A DNA stretch of 27,851 nucleotides from an uncultured Tissierellia bacterium (GTDB lineage Bacteria > Bacillota > Clostridia > Tissierellales > Peptoniphilaceae): contig CABTYV010000014.1 of the NCBI GenBank assembly GCA_902489145.1, positions 1 through 27,851 of the forward strand, written 5' to 3'. Below are positions 14,913 through 24,806 of the stretch, in pieces. The translations under genes were made by a program, and so were the position numbers. Below the pieces are notes generated by a model. That model saw only the letters and a program-made list of their open reading frames with translations. It did not search any database and was not told where the DNA came from. The number at the start of each line of letters is the position of its first letter. Within the stretch, counting starts at the first letter, position 1.

Positions 14913-15835
14913 TGGAATTTCGCACCCTTTCCTTCCTCTATAACCCCGGAACGCCGGAGGAGGTGAAGGCCCTGGACAATATTTCCCTCACCATCGGGGC
15001 GCATGAGTTCGTGGGGCTCCTGGGCCACACCGGCTCCGGGAAATCCACGCTGGTCCAGCATATGAATGGGCTCAACCTGCCCAGCCTCGGTAAGGTCATC
15101 ATCAACGGATTGGATACCCAGGGACCGAAGGAAAACCTGAAAAGAATCCGCCAGGAGGTAGGCCTGGTTTTTCAATATCCGGAGGACCAGCTTTTCGAGG
15201 AAACCATCTATAAGGACATCGCCTTCGGGCCGAAGAATCTGGGCTTATCGAAGGAAGAAATTGACCGGCGGGTCCGGACCGCCATGGCGGATGTGGGCCT
15301 GGATTTTGAGCAGATGGCCGAGCTTTCTCCCTTTGAGATTTCCGGCGGCCAAAAAAGACGGGTGGCCATTGCGGGCGTTTTGGCGCTCGAGCCCCACTAT
15401 TTGGTTTTGGATGAACCGACGGCGGGCCTGGATCCGAGGGGGCGGGATGAGATTTTGGGGCGGCTACTTGAGATCTACCAGAGCCGGGCGTCGATGACCA
15501 TTGTCCTGGTGACCCATTCGATGGAGGATGTCGCGACCTATGCCAACCGGATCCTGGTCATGGACCGGGGACGGCTGGTAGGGGATGGGACGCCCAAGGA
15601 GATTTTTGCGCGGGAGCAGGAGCTGGAGGCCATTGGTCTTTCGGTGCCGCAGGTCACCCACTTGATGGGCCTGCTTCGAAAGAAGGGACTGGACGTAACC
15701 GACTGTGCCTTAACGGTCGAGGAGGCCTTTCAGTCGCTGGAAAGGGTTTTGTCGCCGAAGCAGGCGGCCGAGGGCGAGCAGGGGGCGATGTCTCTGAGCG
15801 GCTACGAAGAAGAGGGGAGGCTGGCCCATGAATGA
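14909..15835 (+). CDS. ecfA2: ECF transporter ATPase EcfA2
   Basis: This is the second ATPase of the ECF module, pairing with EcfA1 and coupling to EcfT. The 308-residue product has Walker A GHTGSGKST (39-47), Q-loop FQYPEDQLFEETIYKDIAFG characteristic of EcfA2, signature ISGGQKRRVAIAG and Walker B YLVLDEPTAGLDP. The C-terminal tail of about 30 residues after the ATPase domain is low in conservation and rich in Glu/Gly. It overlaps ecfA1 by 4 bp and ecfT by 8 bp, indicating tight co-translation. Confidence 0.96.
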   Translation: MMEFRTLSFLYNPGTPEEVKALDNISLTIGAHEFVGLLGHTGSGKSTLVQHMNGLNLPSLGKVIINGLDTQGPKENLKRIRQEVGLVFQYPEDQLFEETIYKDIAFGPKNLGLSKEEIDRRVRTAMADVGLDFEQMAELSPFEISGGQKRRVAIAGVLALEPHYLVLDEPTAGLDPRGRDEILGRLLEIYQSRASMTIVLVTHSMEDVATYANRILVMDRGRLVGDGTPKEIFAREQELEAIGLSVPQVTHLMGLLRKKGLDVTDCALTVEEAFQSLERVLSPKQAAEGEQGAMSLSGYEEEGRLAHE

Positions 15836-16619
15836 TCAAGTGCTCTTAGGACAATACCTGCCGGGCCATTCCTTCCTCCACCGGATGGATCCCCGGGTCA
15901 AGCTCTTTTTGACCGTCCTTTATATGGTCTTTGTGTTTATGATCGATCATTTTTATGGCTATGGGCTGGCGCTGGTCTTCCTCCTCCTGGTCATTCGCCT
16001 CAACGAGATCCCCTTGGACAAGATGATCAAGGGCCTGCGGCCCGTCATCACGATCCTGATCTTTACTACGATCATCAATATGCTCACCATTCCCGGAGAG
16101 GCGCTCTGGTCGTTCGGCTTTTTGCGGATCACCCGAGAGGGCCTTGTTTGGGCCGGGTTCATTGCCTGCCGGATTGTCCTCCTGGTTCTGGGGACGACCA
16201 TCCTGTCCCTCACCACCTCGCCTTTAAAGCTGACGGACGGGCTGGAATCCCTCCTTTCGCCCCTCAAGATCATTCATTTCCCGGCCCATGAGCTGGCCAT
16301 GATGGTCTCCATTGCCCTGCGCTTTATCCCGACCCTTTTTCAGGAAACGGACAAGATCATGCGGGCACAGAAGGCGCGAGGGGCGGACTTTGACTCGGGC
16401 AATCTCCTGCGCCGGGCCAAGGCGATGATCCCCCTTTTGGTTCCCCTGATCCTAAACGCCCTGGACCGGGCGGCCGATTTGGGCCTGGCCATGGAGGCGC
16501 GCTGCTACCGGGGCGGGGAAAATCGAACCCGGCTCAATCCCCTGATCATGAATCGATCCGACTACCTGACTTTAGTAGGGATGAGCCTGGCTTTTGGTCT
16601 GGGGGCCTTTTTACTCTGA
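15828..16619 (+). CDS. ecfT: ECF transporter transmembrane subunit EcfT
   Basis: EcfT is the membrane scaffold linking the two ATPases to exchangeable S components. The 263-residue product has hydrophobic segments near residues 26-57, 73-90, 107-130 and at the C-terminus. The two short motifs on the coupling helices are A183-R184-G185 (QKARGADF) and A224-R225-C226 (MEARCYRG). It starts inside the end of ecfA2 and its stop overlaps the truA start (TGATG). Confidence 0.96.
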   Translation: MNDQVLLGQYLPGHSFLHRMDPRVKLFLTVLYMVFVFMIDHFYGYGLALVFLLLVIRLNEIPLDKMIKGLRPVITILIFTTIINMLTIPGEALWSFGFLRITREGLVWAGFIACRIVLLVLGTTILSLTTSPLKLTDGLESLLSPLKIIHFPAHELAMMVSIALRFIPTLFQETDKIMRAQKARGADFDSGNLLRRAKAMIPLLVPLILNALDRAADLGLAMEARCYRGGENRTRLNPLIMNRSDYLTLVGMSLAFGLGAFLL

Positions 16620-17395
16620 TGTTTCAGAATATATTATTGGAGCTGGCCTATGATGGTCAGGGCTTCCAGGGTTTTCAGGAGCAGCCGGGCAAGCGAACGG
16701 TGGCCGGCTGCTTACGACAGGCGGTGGAGCAATGGAATGGGCGGCCGACCCGCCTGATCGCAGCCGGCCGGACCGATCGAGGCGTCCATGCCCGAAGCCA
16801 GTGGGTCAATTTCCTCACCCCCCACGACACCCGGCCGGAGGCCATTGCCTACCTGCTGCGCCCTTATTTGCCGGAGGATTTGCTCGTTCGCTCCTCCCGG
16901 GCGGTACCGGCTAATTTCCAAATCCGCTTTCACGCCCAGGAAAAGACCTATGTCTATGACCTGGTCGAGACCCAGGCCCTGGCACCGGCCTACCGCAAGC
17001 TGGTGGCAGCTAGCTCCTATTCGCTGGATGCGGAAGCAATGAGGGCGGCCTGTGGACTCTTTGTGGGCCGCCATGATTTTTCCGACTTTGCACGCCAGGA
17101 GCCAGGTCAAACGGGCGAACGCACCATATTTGACTGCGCTCTGGCGGTGGGCCCCTGGTTTGGCGGGGCGGGCCGCCATTTTCACTTCACGGTTCGGGGC
17201 GATGCTTTTCTGCGTGAACAGGTGCGTTTTATGATTGGGGCCTTGATTGAGCTGGGCCGGGGGAAACGAAGCCGTGCGGAAATCCTGGCCAGTTTAAGGG
17301 GGGAACCGGGCCAGAAGCCTTACCAGGCGGCGCCCGCCTGTGGCCTGACTTTGGCGGAGGTGCAATGGACTCTGCCCGAGGAAAATCATTTTTAA
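16619..17395 (+). CDS. truA: tRNA pseudouridine(38-40) synthase TruA
   Basis: TruA converts U38-U40 of the tRNA anticodon stem to pseudouridine. The 258-residue product opens with ILLELAYDGQGFQGFQEQPG and contains the catalytic motif AGRTDRGVHA with the nucleophile Asp53. The C-terminal block FTVRGDAFLREQVRFMIGALIELG is also typical. It is coupled to ecfT, matching the common ecfA1-ecfA2-ecfT-truA order. The rplM-rpsI pair that often follows truA is absent here. Confidence 0.97.
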   Translation: MFQNILLELAYDGQGFQGFQEQPGKRTVAGCLRQAVEQWNGRPTRLIAAGRTDRGVHARSQWVNFLTPHDTRPEAIAYLLRPYLPEDLLVRSSRAVPANFQIRFHAQEKTYVYDLVETQALAPAYRKLVAASSYSLDAEAMRAACGLFVGRHDFSDFARQEPGQTGERTIFDCALAVGPWFGGAGRHFHFTVRGDAFLREQVRFMIGALIELGRGKRSRAEILASLRGEPGQKPYQAAPACGLTLAEVQWTLPEENHF

Positions 17396-17425
17396 TCATT
17401 TTGTTCTTTTTTTGTTACCTTTATC

Positions 17426-17454
17426 TTGACAAGGCTCTCTCAATCCTTTATGAT
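17426..17454 (+). promoter_or_regulatory. Near-consensus sigma-A promoter for the wall hydrolase gene
   Basis: TTGACA (17426-17431), a 17-bp spacer and TATGAT (17449-17454) make an 11-of-12 match to the vegetative consensus. Transcription would begin near 17461. A TGTTAC lies upstream (17413-17418), and two GTTACA copies 9 bp apart (17463-17468 and 17472-17477) follow the start site; these may be regulator sites. Confidence 0.85.
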
Positions 17455-17494
17455 TGGTTTAAGTTACAAAGGTTACAGACTCGGGAGGTGCATT

Positions 17495-19366
17495 TTGGAT
17501 AAACGAAAGATCGGTGCGATCGTTGGTGTGATCGGGGTGACGGGTGCGATTGCAGCCAGTCAGCTGATCGATATTGATCGTACGACAGCAGATCACATGA
17601 CCAGAGATCTGACAAAACAATATAACAATTCGCAGGAAACATCCCCTCAAGCGCCCAAGGAGGCGAAGGAGGAGAAGGACTTTGTGGAGGAAAAGGTCTT
17701 TGACCCCGTTCAAAATGTAGAATATGTTGTCCAAAAGGATCATCCGATCGTAGAAGCCGCAGAGGAGTCCAAGCTAGAGGCGCCTGCTTCGAAGGAAGTG
17801 GAGATCACCCTGCCCCAGGAGATCAAACCGGCGAATGAGCAAGCAAAGACCGGAGCGGAAGAAAAACCGAGTTTAGTGGCTGAGGCAGACCAAAAAGAGG
17901 GCGAAGGGAATCAGGCCGAGGAAGGCACGGATCGATCCGCGGTGGATCCCGCTCAGGCGACGGGCCAGAAAAATCAAAAGGATCCGGTTGAAATTCCCCT
18001 GCCTGCCAACGAAAAAGAAGAAGTAAAAGATTTTAAGGGCATGGTCAATGTGGAGAACCTCAACATCCGTGCCGATGCAAGCGAGACCAGCCGCGTGCTG
18101 GCCGGTCTTTCCTATGGAGACCTGGTCCTGGGCCATTATAACAATGGCTGGGTATCCTTCCGGGTCGAGGGAGAGATGGGCTATGTAAAAGCGGATTACT
18201 TAGATCGTTTAACCGATGCCGCCTATGATATTCAATTGGCCCGCAAGAAGCGCATTGCCGATGAGAAGGCTGCGGTAGAAGCGGCGCGCAAGGCAGCGGA
18301 AGAGCAGAAGAAAAAGGAAGAAGAAGAGAAGAAGAAGCAGGAAGAGGAAGAGCGCGAGCGCGAAGCGGCGGAGAAGGCTGAAGAAGAACGCCTGGCCAAG
18401 GAAAAGGAAGAACGCGAAGCGCGCGAGGCGGAAGCCCGCAAAAAAGCGGAGGCGGAACAAAAGGAACAGCGCTCCGTTGTCAAGCAGATCAAGGGCTTTG
18501 TTCAGGCCCAATACGCCAATCTTCGTCAGGAGCCCACGAAGGATAGTCCTATTGTGGGCGGATTACTGCTCAACAGCAAGATCGATGGCTTCCTTCTGAA
18601 AAATGGCTGGATCGAGGTGAAATACAACGGATCCAAGGCCTATATCTTAGGTCGTCTGGTCGGGGATAAGAAGGTAGTGCCGCCCCAACCTGCGGTCGAA
18701 GACGAGCCGGAAGAGCAGAAGGAAGAGTCCAATAAGCGTTCCGGGTATGTGAAGTACCTCCAGGGCGTCAACGTCCGTCAGGAGCCCGATCGGACCTCGG
18801 CCCGCCTTGGCTACCTGCCCGTCAACACCAAGGTGGAAGGGACGCTGGAAAATGGTTGGATCAAGCTTCAATATCAGGGACAGACGGGCTACATCATCGC
18901 CAGCGCTTTGAGTGATGAAAAACAGGAGCTGCCCGCACCAGCTGAAAATAATAATGAAGAAGCTCCAGTGGTGGAATCGGCCTCCATGGCCCAGATGATT
19001 GAGCTGGCCAAGGCCCAGCTGGGCAAGGCCTACATCTACGCGACCCAGGGTCCCAACAGCTTTGACTGTTCCGGATTGACCTACTATCTCTACCGGAGTC
19101 TGGGCGTGACCCTCTATCGTTGCTCGAGAGACCAGGCGAAAAATGGCTATCAGGTCTCCCGCGATCATCTCAAGCCCGGTGATTTGCTCTTCTTCCGTGG
19201 CATGAACTCGGTACCTGGCAGTGATGCCATCAGCCACGTAGGCTTCTATATTGGTGGCCGGATGATGATTCACGCCTCCAACCCCACCCGCGGCGTGGTG
19301 ATGGATAACATCGATTCCAACTACTACACCACTCATTTTGTGACCGCCCGCCGCATCCTCAACTAA
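17495..19366 (+). CDS. Secreted SH3-domain NlpC/P60 peptidoglycan endopeptidase
   Basis: NlpC/P60 enzymes cleave peptide bonds in cell-wall stems. The 623-residue product has a basic start and hydrophobic segment (about 6-25, signal or anchor), an acidic low-complexity region (45-180) and a bacterial SH3 domain (180-240). A charged coiled coil rich in Glu/Lys/Ala (245-327), two more SH3 domains (333-390, 416-473) and a C-terminal NlpC/P60 domain (497-623) follow. Catalytic residues are Cys525 (FDCSGL), His581 (SHVGFYIG) and probably His593. The start is TTG at 17495, 6 bases after GGGAGG. The frame is open upstream, but that part contains the promoter. A strong terminator follows, so it is likely monocistronic. 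Confidence 0.94.
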   Translation: MDKRKIGAIVGVIGVTGAIAASQLIDIDRTTADHMTRDLTKQYNNSQETSPQAPKEAKEEKDFVEEKVFDPVQNVEYVVQKDHPIVEAAEESKLEAPASKEVEITLPQEIKPANEQAKTGAEEKPSLVAEADQKEGEGNQAEEGTDRSAVDPAQATGQKNQKDPVEIPLPANEKEEVKDFKGMVNVENLNIRADASETSRVLAGLSYGDLVLGHYNNGWVSFRVEGEMGYVKADYLDRLTDAAYDIQLARKKRIADEKAAVEAARKAAEEQKKKEEEEKKKQEEEEREREAAEKAEEERLAKEKEEREAREAEARKKAEAEQKEQRSVVKQIKGFVQAQYANLRQEPTKDSPIVGGLLLNSKIDGFLLKNGWIEVKYNGSKAYILGRLVGDKKVVPPQPAVEDEPEEQKEESNKRSGYVKYLQGVNVRQEPDRTSARLGYLPVNTKVEGTLENGWIKLQYQGQTGYIIASALSDEKQELPAPAENNNEEAPVVESASMAQMIELAKAQLGKAYIYATQGPNSFDCSGLTYYLYRSLGVTLYRCSRDQAKNGYQVSRDHLKPGDLLFFRGMNSVPGSDAISHVGFYIGGRMMIHASNPTRGVVMDNIDSNYYTTHFVTARRILN

Positions 19367-19394
19367 GCCCTCTTTCACACGAACCATAGATTGG

Positions 19395-19440
19395 AAAGAA
19401 CGGAGACAAAAGGAGACTTTTGCCTCCGTTCTTTTTTCTT
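19395..19440 (+). terminator. Intrinsic terminator after the wall hydrolase gene
   Basis: AAAGAACGGAG (19395-19405) pairs perfectly with CTCCGTTCTTT (19424-19434). An inner CAAAA/TTTTG helix is separated by one A-C mismatch, and the loop has about six bases. The helix runs into a T tract, giving one of the strongest terminators in the window. Confidence 0.93.
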
Positions 19441-19466
19441 TCCCGGGCCCCTTGCTCGTCCCAATT

Positions 19467-19475
19467 TGATATAAT
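19467..19475 (+). promoter_or_regulatory. Extended -10 promoter for trpS
   Basis: TGATATAAT is a perfect extended -10 (TG at 19467-19468, TATAAT at 19470-19475). No clear -35 is present at normal distance. The resulting leader is only about 30 nt, too short for a T-box. Confidence 0.75.
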
Positions 19476-19509
19476 AAAAACCTGTTGAACAAGGAAGGAG
19501 AAGCTTTAT

Positions 19510-20517
19510 ATGCCAGATGTGAAAGATCAGAAAAAAATTGTCCTTAGCCTGGTCCAGCCTTCGGGCGATCTGACCATTGGGAACTATATGGGTGCCATTC
19601 AAAATTTTGTCAAGTTGCAGAAGGACTACCGCTGTTATTTTGCTGTAGCTGACCTTCATGCCATCACCGTGCATCAGGATCCCGCCCTGCTTCGGCGGCG
19701 GAGCAAGGAAATCCTGGCCTACTATCTGGCGGCCGGCGTCGACCCCGATCAGGCGGTCTTATTCGTCCAGTCTCACGTGCCCCAGCACGCTGAATTGGCC
19801 TGGGTTCTGGACTCCTATTCCTATCTCGGCCAGCTGGAACGGATGACCCAGTGGAAGGCCAAGTCCCAAAGCAACGCCGAAAATCTCAATGCAGCCCTCC
19901 TGACCTATCCAGTCCTGATGGCCGCAGATATCTTACTCTACCAGGCGGATTATGTGCCGGTAGGCGACGATCAAAAGCAGCATCTGGAATTTGCCCGCGA
20001 TCTCGCAGAGCGTTTCAACAACCGCTATTCCCCGACCTTCAATATGCCGGAAGCCCTGATTCCCAAGGCCTCCGCCCGGATCATGTCTCTGAAGGACCCC
20101 ACAGTCAAGATGTCCAAATCCGATCCCGATCCCAATGCCTTTATCCTGATCAAGGACGATCCCGATACCATCCGCCGGAAGATCGGCCGAGCCGTGACGG
20201 ATTCGGAAGCACACTTCTGCTACCGTCCGGAGCAAGCAGGCCTGCAAAACCTGATCAACATCTATTCGGCCTACGATGGCCGCAGCCCCCAGGTCCTGGC
20301 GGAGGAGATGGCCGGCATTTCCTATGCGGACTTTAAAGCAGCCTTGAGTGAGAAGATTATTGAAACCATGGCCCCCATCCGAGACCGCTTCCTCCAGCTG
20401 ATGGAGGACAAGGCCTATCTGGAGGATATTTACCAGGCCGGTGCCCAGGAAGCCAGCCGCATGGCCCAGCGGACCCTCTCCAAGGTCTACCGCAAGGTGG
20501 GCTTCCTTTCGAAATAG
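19510..20517 (+). CDS. trpS: Tryptophanyl-tRNA synthetase
   Basis: This cytoplasmic class I aminoacyl-tRNA synthetase charges tRNA-Trp. The 335-residue product has the HIGH-type signature as TIGN (22-25, in PSGDLTIGNYMGAI) and KMSKS at 200-204. The blocks AELAWVLDSYSYLGQLERMTQWK and ADYVPVGDDQKQHLE are typical of bacterial TrpRS, as is the length. The ATG follows AAGGAAGGAG by 9 bases. It is transcribed alone, between two terminators. Confidence 0.98.
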   Translation: MPDVKDQKKIVLSLVQPSGDLTIGNYMGAIQNFVKLQKDYRCYFAVADLHAITVHQDPALLRRRSKEILAYYLAAGVDPDQAVLFVQSHVPQHAELAWVLDSYSYLGQLERMTQWKAKSQSNAENLNAALLTYPVLMAADILLYQADYVPVGDDQKQHLEFARDLAERFNNRYSPTFNMPEALIPKASARIMSLKDPTVKMSKSDPDPNAFILIKDDPDTIRRKIGRAVTDSEAHFCYRPEQAGLQNLINIYSAYDGRSPQVLAEEMAGISYADFKAALSEKIIETMAPIRDRFLQLMEDKAYLEDIYQAGAQEASRMAQRTLSKVYRKVGFLSK

Positions 20518-20576
20518 CCGCTGCGGAGGATTTGTGCCCGCCGGACCCCATTGACCTTGATTAAATAGAGGTCCAT

Positions 20577-20874
20577 CCGATTAAATCGTCACCTGGTCAA
20601 TTCAATCGGTAAAGAACGCTTGACCAATCCGAGTAAATGTCCACTTCGGCCCATTGAATCGGTAAACGATCGGGAACAGTGGAATAAAATGAAATGCACA
20701 CCAGAATCGGCTTATTGCCTTTGGTTAACCAAAAGCCGAGGAAATAGCCGATTTTGTGATTTGCTCGGTCACCTTTCCCTTTTTTTCGACCGATCAAATG
20801 GGCAATGCCTGGATTTGATCGGTGAAGAATTCTTTATCCTACCGATCAAATTTTAAAAATCTGAATTTGATCGG
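20577..20874. repeat. Array of 11-bp ACCGATCAAAT-like motifs in alternating orientation
   Basis: Four clean copies lie at 20789-20799 (+), 20813-20823 (-), 20841-20851 (+) and 20865-20874 (-, last base differs), with starts 24, 28 and 24 bp apart. Weaker copies precede them: 20577-20587 (+), 20600-20610 (-), 20627-20637 (+, poor), 20653-20663 (-) and 20758-20768 (-, one mismatch). Adjacent + and - copies form inverted repeats, so the RNA or single strand could fold into serial hairpins. Confidence 0.7.
20705..20752. repeat. Nested palindrome inside the motif array
   Basis: The centre TTTGGTTAACCAAA (20720-20733) is a perfect 14-bp palindrome, flanked by TCGGCTT and AAGCCGA. Outer AATCGGCT and AGCCGATT arms extend the symmetry, sharing the AATCGG core of the surrounding array. 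It could form a cruciform or a long hairpin. Confidence 0.6.
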
Positions 20875-20933
20875 ATTTCGACTTCGACCAAGCCCCAAGT
20901 ATCGGATGTGCCGCCCTCAGACAAAGCATGCCA

Positions 20934-20976
20934 TAAAAAAAGAGCGGAGGCTCCTGTAAGCCTTCCGCTCTTTTTG
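20934..20976. terminator. Bidirectional intrinsic terminator
   Basis: AGAGCGGAGGCT (20941-20952) pairs with AGCCTTCCGCTCT (20959-20971) with one bulge. It is preceded by seven A residues and followed by TTTTT, so it works on both strands. It serves convergent trpS (+) and ppdK (-). Confidence 0.92.
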
Positions 20977-21032
20977 TATTCACTGGGACCGGTGCTGCCA
21001 TCAACAGCTGCGACAGGGGCCAGCAAGCATCC

Positions 21033-23656
<2,624 letters not shown>

Positions 23657-23660
<4 letters not shown>

Positions 23661-24457
23661 ACACTTCTTTCCTTTCTAGTTTCTTCTAAGTGACGGATGA
23701 TTATATCTGCCGTTTCTTCCACGGCTCGATCTGTCACATCAATGATGGGACAGCCGATTTGCTTCATCACCTGCTCCGCAAAGCTCAGCTCTTCCTGAAT
23801 GCGCTGGGGGCCGGCATAGGCCGCATGGGCCGGCAGACCCAGGCTTTCCAGCCTTTTCTTTCGCTGAGTGAGCAAGAAGGAGAGCGGGGCCGTCAGGCCC
23901 ACTACCTTGCCCGGTCCGGCCCGAAAGAGCTCCTCCGGAGGCAGGGTCTCAGGGACCAGGGGGATATTGATCACCTTGTAGGACCGACTGGCCAAATAGA
24001 GGCTGAGCGGCGTTTTCATGGTGCGGGAGACGCCGATCAGGCAAAGGTCCGCATCGAAAACCCCCTTTGGATCCCGACCATCATCGAAGCGGTGGGCAAA
24101 ATCCATGGCATAGAGGGGACTGGCCGAAGAGGAGTCACAGGGAAGCGCTTGCAGCGTTTCCTCCTTCATGGCCTGGACCAGAGGGGCGAGGAGGCTCTGC
24201 TCCACGAGCCCATGCAAGCGGCAGAAGTGCCGGAGGGCTTGGTCCAGCTCAGGATCCCGGAAGGCATGAAAGATCAAGCGGCGGATCCCACTGGTCTGAA
24301 AGCGCCAAAGGAGGCGGTCCAGCTCTTCAGGCGACCGGATGGGGCCCCGGGTCTCCAGGGGGACCGATCGTCCGAGCGGGCGCTGTGCCAGCAAAATGGA
24401 GGCCTCAAAAGCTTCTGGATCTTGATCGGATAATAGCGTAAAACGATCCCAGCTCAT
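23657..24457 (-). CDS. PPDK regulatory protein (bifunctional kinase/pyrophosphorylase, DUF299)
   Basis: This family inactivates PPDK by ADP-dependent phosphorylation of the threonine near the catalytic His and reactivates it by Pi-dependent removal. The 266-residue product has the P-loop GVSRTMKTPLSLYLA (from residue 142) followed by KVINIPLVPE, and PIIDVTDRAVEETA near the end. A PEP-synthase regulator is the main alternative, but the overlapping ppdK partner supports PPDK. The N-terminus (MSWDRFTLLSDQDPEAFEAS) lacks the usual VSDSxGETA-type opening and looks divergent. ATG at 24457 is chosen because GGGAGG precedes it; an upstream start would add 14 unsupported residues. Confidence 0.92.
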
Positions 24458-24497
24458 GCACCCTCCCTTTCTCGGACAGACGACTGCTCCACTTACC

Positions 24498-24506
24498 ATT
24501 TTATCA
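24498..24506 (-). promoter_or_regulatory. Extended -10 promoter for the PPDK operon
   Basis: Read on the minus strand this is TGATAAAAT, the extended -10 form. It lies about 40 bp upstream of the regulator start codon. No convincing -35 is seen. Confidence 0.5.
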
Positions 24507-24545
24507 CAGAAACAAAGGGCGGGCGCACAAATTCCAAGTCGCTTG

Positions 24546-24554
24546 TGTTAAAAT
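24546..24554 (+). promoter_or_regulatory. Extended -10 promoter for the small membrane peptide and possibly valS
   Basis: TGTTAAAAT fits the extended -10 form, about 36 bp upstream of the TTG start of the small gene. It diverges from the PPDK promoter, with about 40 bp between the two -10 elements. Confidence 0.55.
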
Positions 24555-24589
24555 GGGGATAACTTTTTATTTGTGTGAGGAGGTCATCT

Positions 24590-24715
24590 TTGAAGCATTC
24601 GAATCAGGACCATCGTCCATGGAAAAAAAGAGCAGGCCAGGTCATTGCCATCGTTCTAGCGATCAGCATGGTTGTTGGCATCGTGGGATCTGTCATGATG
24701 TCCTTGCGCTGGTAA
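24590..24715 (+). CDS. Small single-pass membrane peptide (41 residues), function unknown
   Basis: A strong GAGGAGGT (24577-24584) lies 5 bases before TTG at 24590, opening a 41-codon frame. The product starts MKHSNQDHRPWKKRAGQ, a polar and basic N-terminus, followed by one hydrophobic helix (about 18-38) and ends SLRW. In shape it resembles the mini membrane proteins of Bacillota such as Prli42, but homology is not claimed. Six of 41 residues are Val and five are Ile. It lies between the divergent promoter and a hairpin upstream of valS, so a leader-peptide role is an alternative. A competing longer frame starting at 24553 has no suitable ribosome-binding site. Confidence 0.7.
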   Translation: MKHSNQDHRPWKKRAGQVIAIVLAISMVVGIVGSVMMSLRW

Positions 24716-24724
24716 TTCCGTTCG

Positions 24725-24776
24725 CTGCCCCTTTTTCCCTTATTTAAAGGGGAAAAAGCAGACAACTTTTTTGTTT
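24725..24776 (+). terminator. Terminator-like hairpin between the small peptide gene and valS
   Basis: CTTTTTCCCTT (24731-24741) pairs with AAGGGGAAAAAG (24747-24758) with one bulged G. The stem may be extended by CTGC/GCAG at its base. TTTTTTGTTTT follows after a short ACAAC spacer. The stem is A-U rich, so termination may be partial, allowing read-through into valS. A near copy of the 3' arm lies upstream at 24621-24635. Confidence 0.5.
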
Positions 24777-24806
24777 TATGGAGTAAGGAGAGGAAGTCTC
24801 AACCCT

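Larger units (their letters stand above)
20518..20933. other. Gene-free spacer with structured repeats
   Basis: No coding region can be supported between trpS and the convergent PPDK gene. Short open frames here lack ribosome-binding sites and family matches. The stretch is AT-richer than its surroundings and holds the alternating motif array and a large palindrome, listed separately. Confidence 0.7.

Noticed and set aside
17426..17494. Upstream extension of the wall-hydrolase reading frame
   Set aside because: The would-be start is the TTG of the TTGACA -35 box; the real start is TTG at 17495 behind GGGAGG.
19440..19509. T-box leader before trpS
   Set aside because: The leader from the extended -10 promoter is about 30 nt, far too short for a T-box specifier and antiterminator.
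20620..20856. 78-codon plus-strand frame in the trpS-ppdK spacer
   Set aside because: It has no ribosome-binding site, its composition follows the repeat motifs, and it has no recognisable domain.
20577..20874. Possible CRISPR array
   Set aside because: Repeats are only 11 bp, invert with each copy, are partly degenerate, and spacers are too short; no cas genes are present.
24553..24747. 64-codon frame upstream of valS
   Set aside because: No ribosome-binding site precedes it, and the overlapping TTG-start frame at 24590 has a strong one plus a coherent membrane-peptide sequence.
24716..24806. T-box leader before valS
   Set aside because: Only 91 bp separate the small gene from valS, and no T-box core sequence (TGGNACC-like) is visible.
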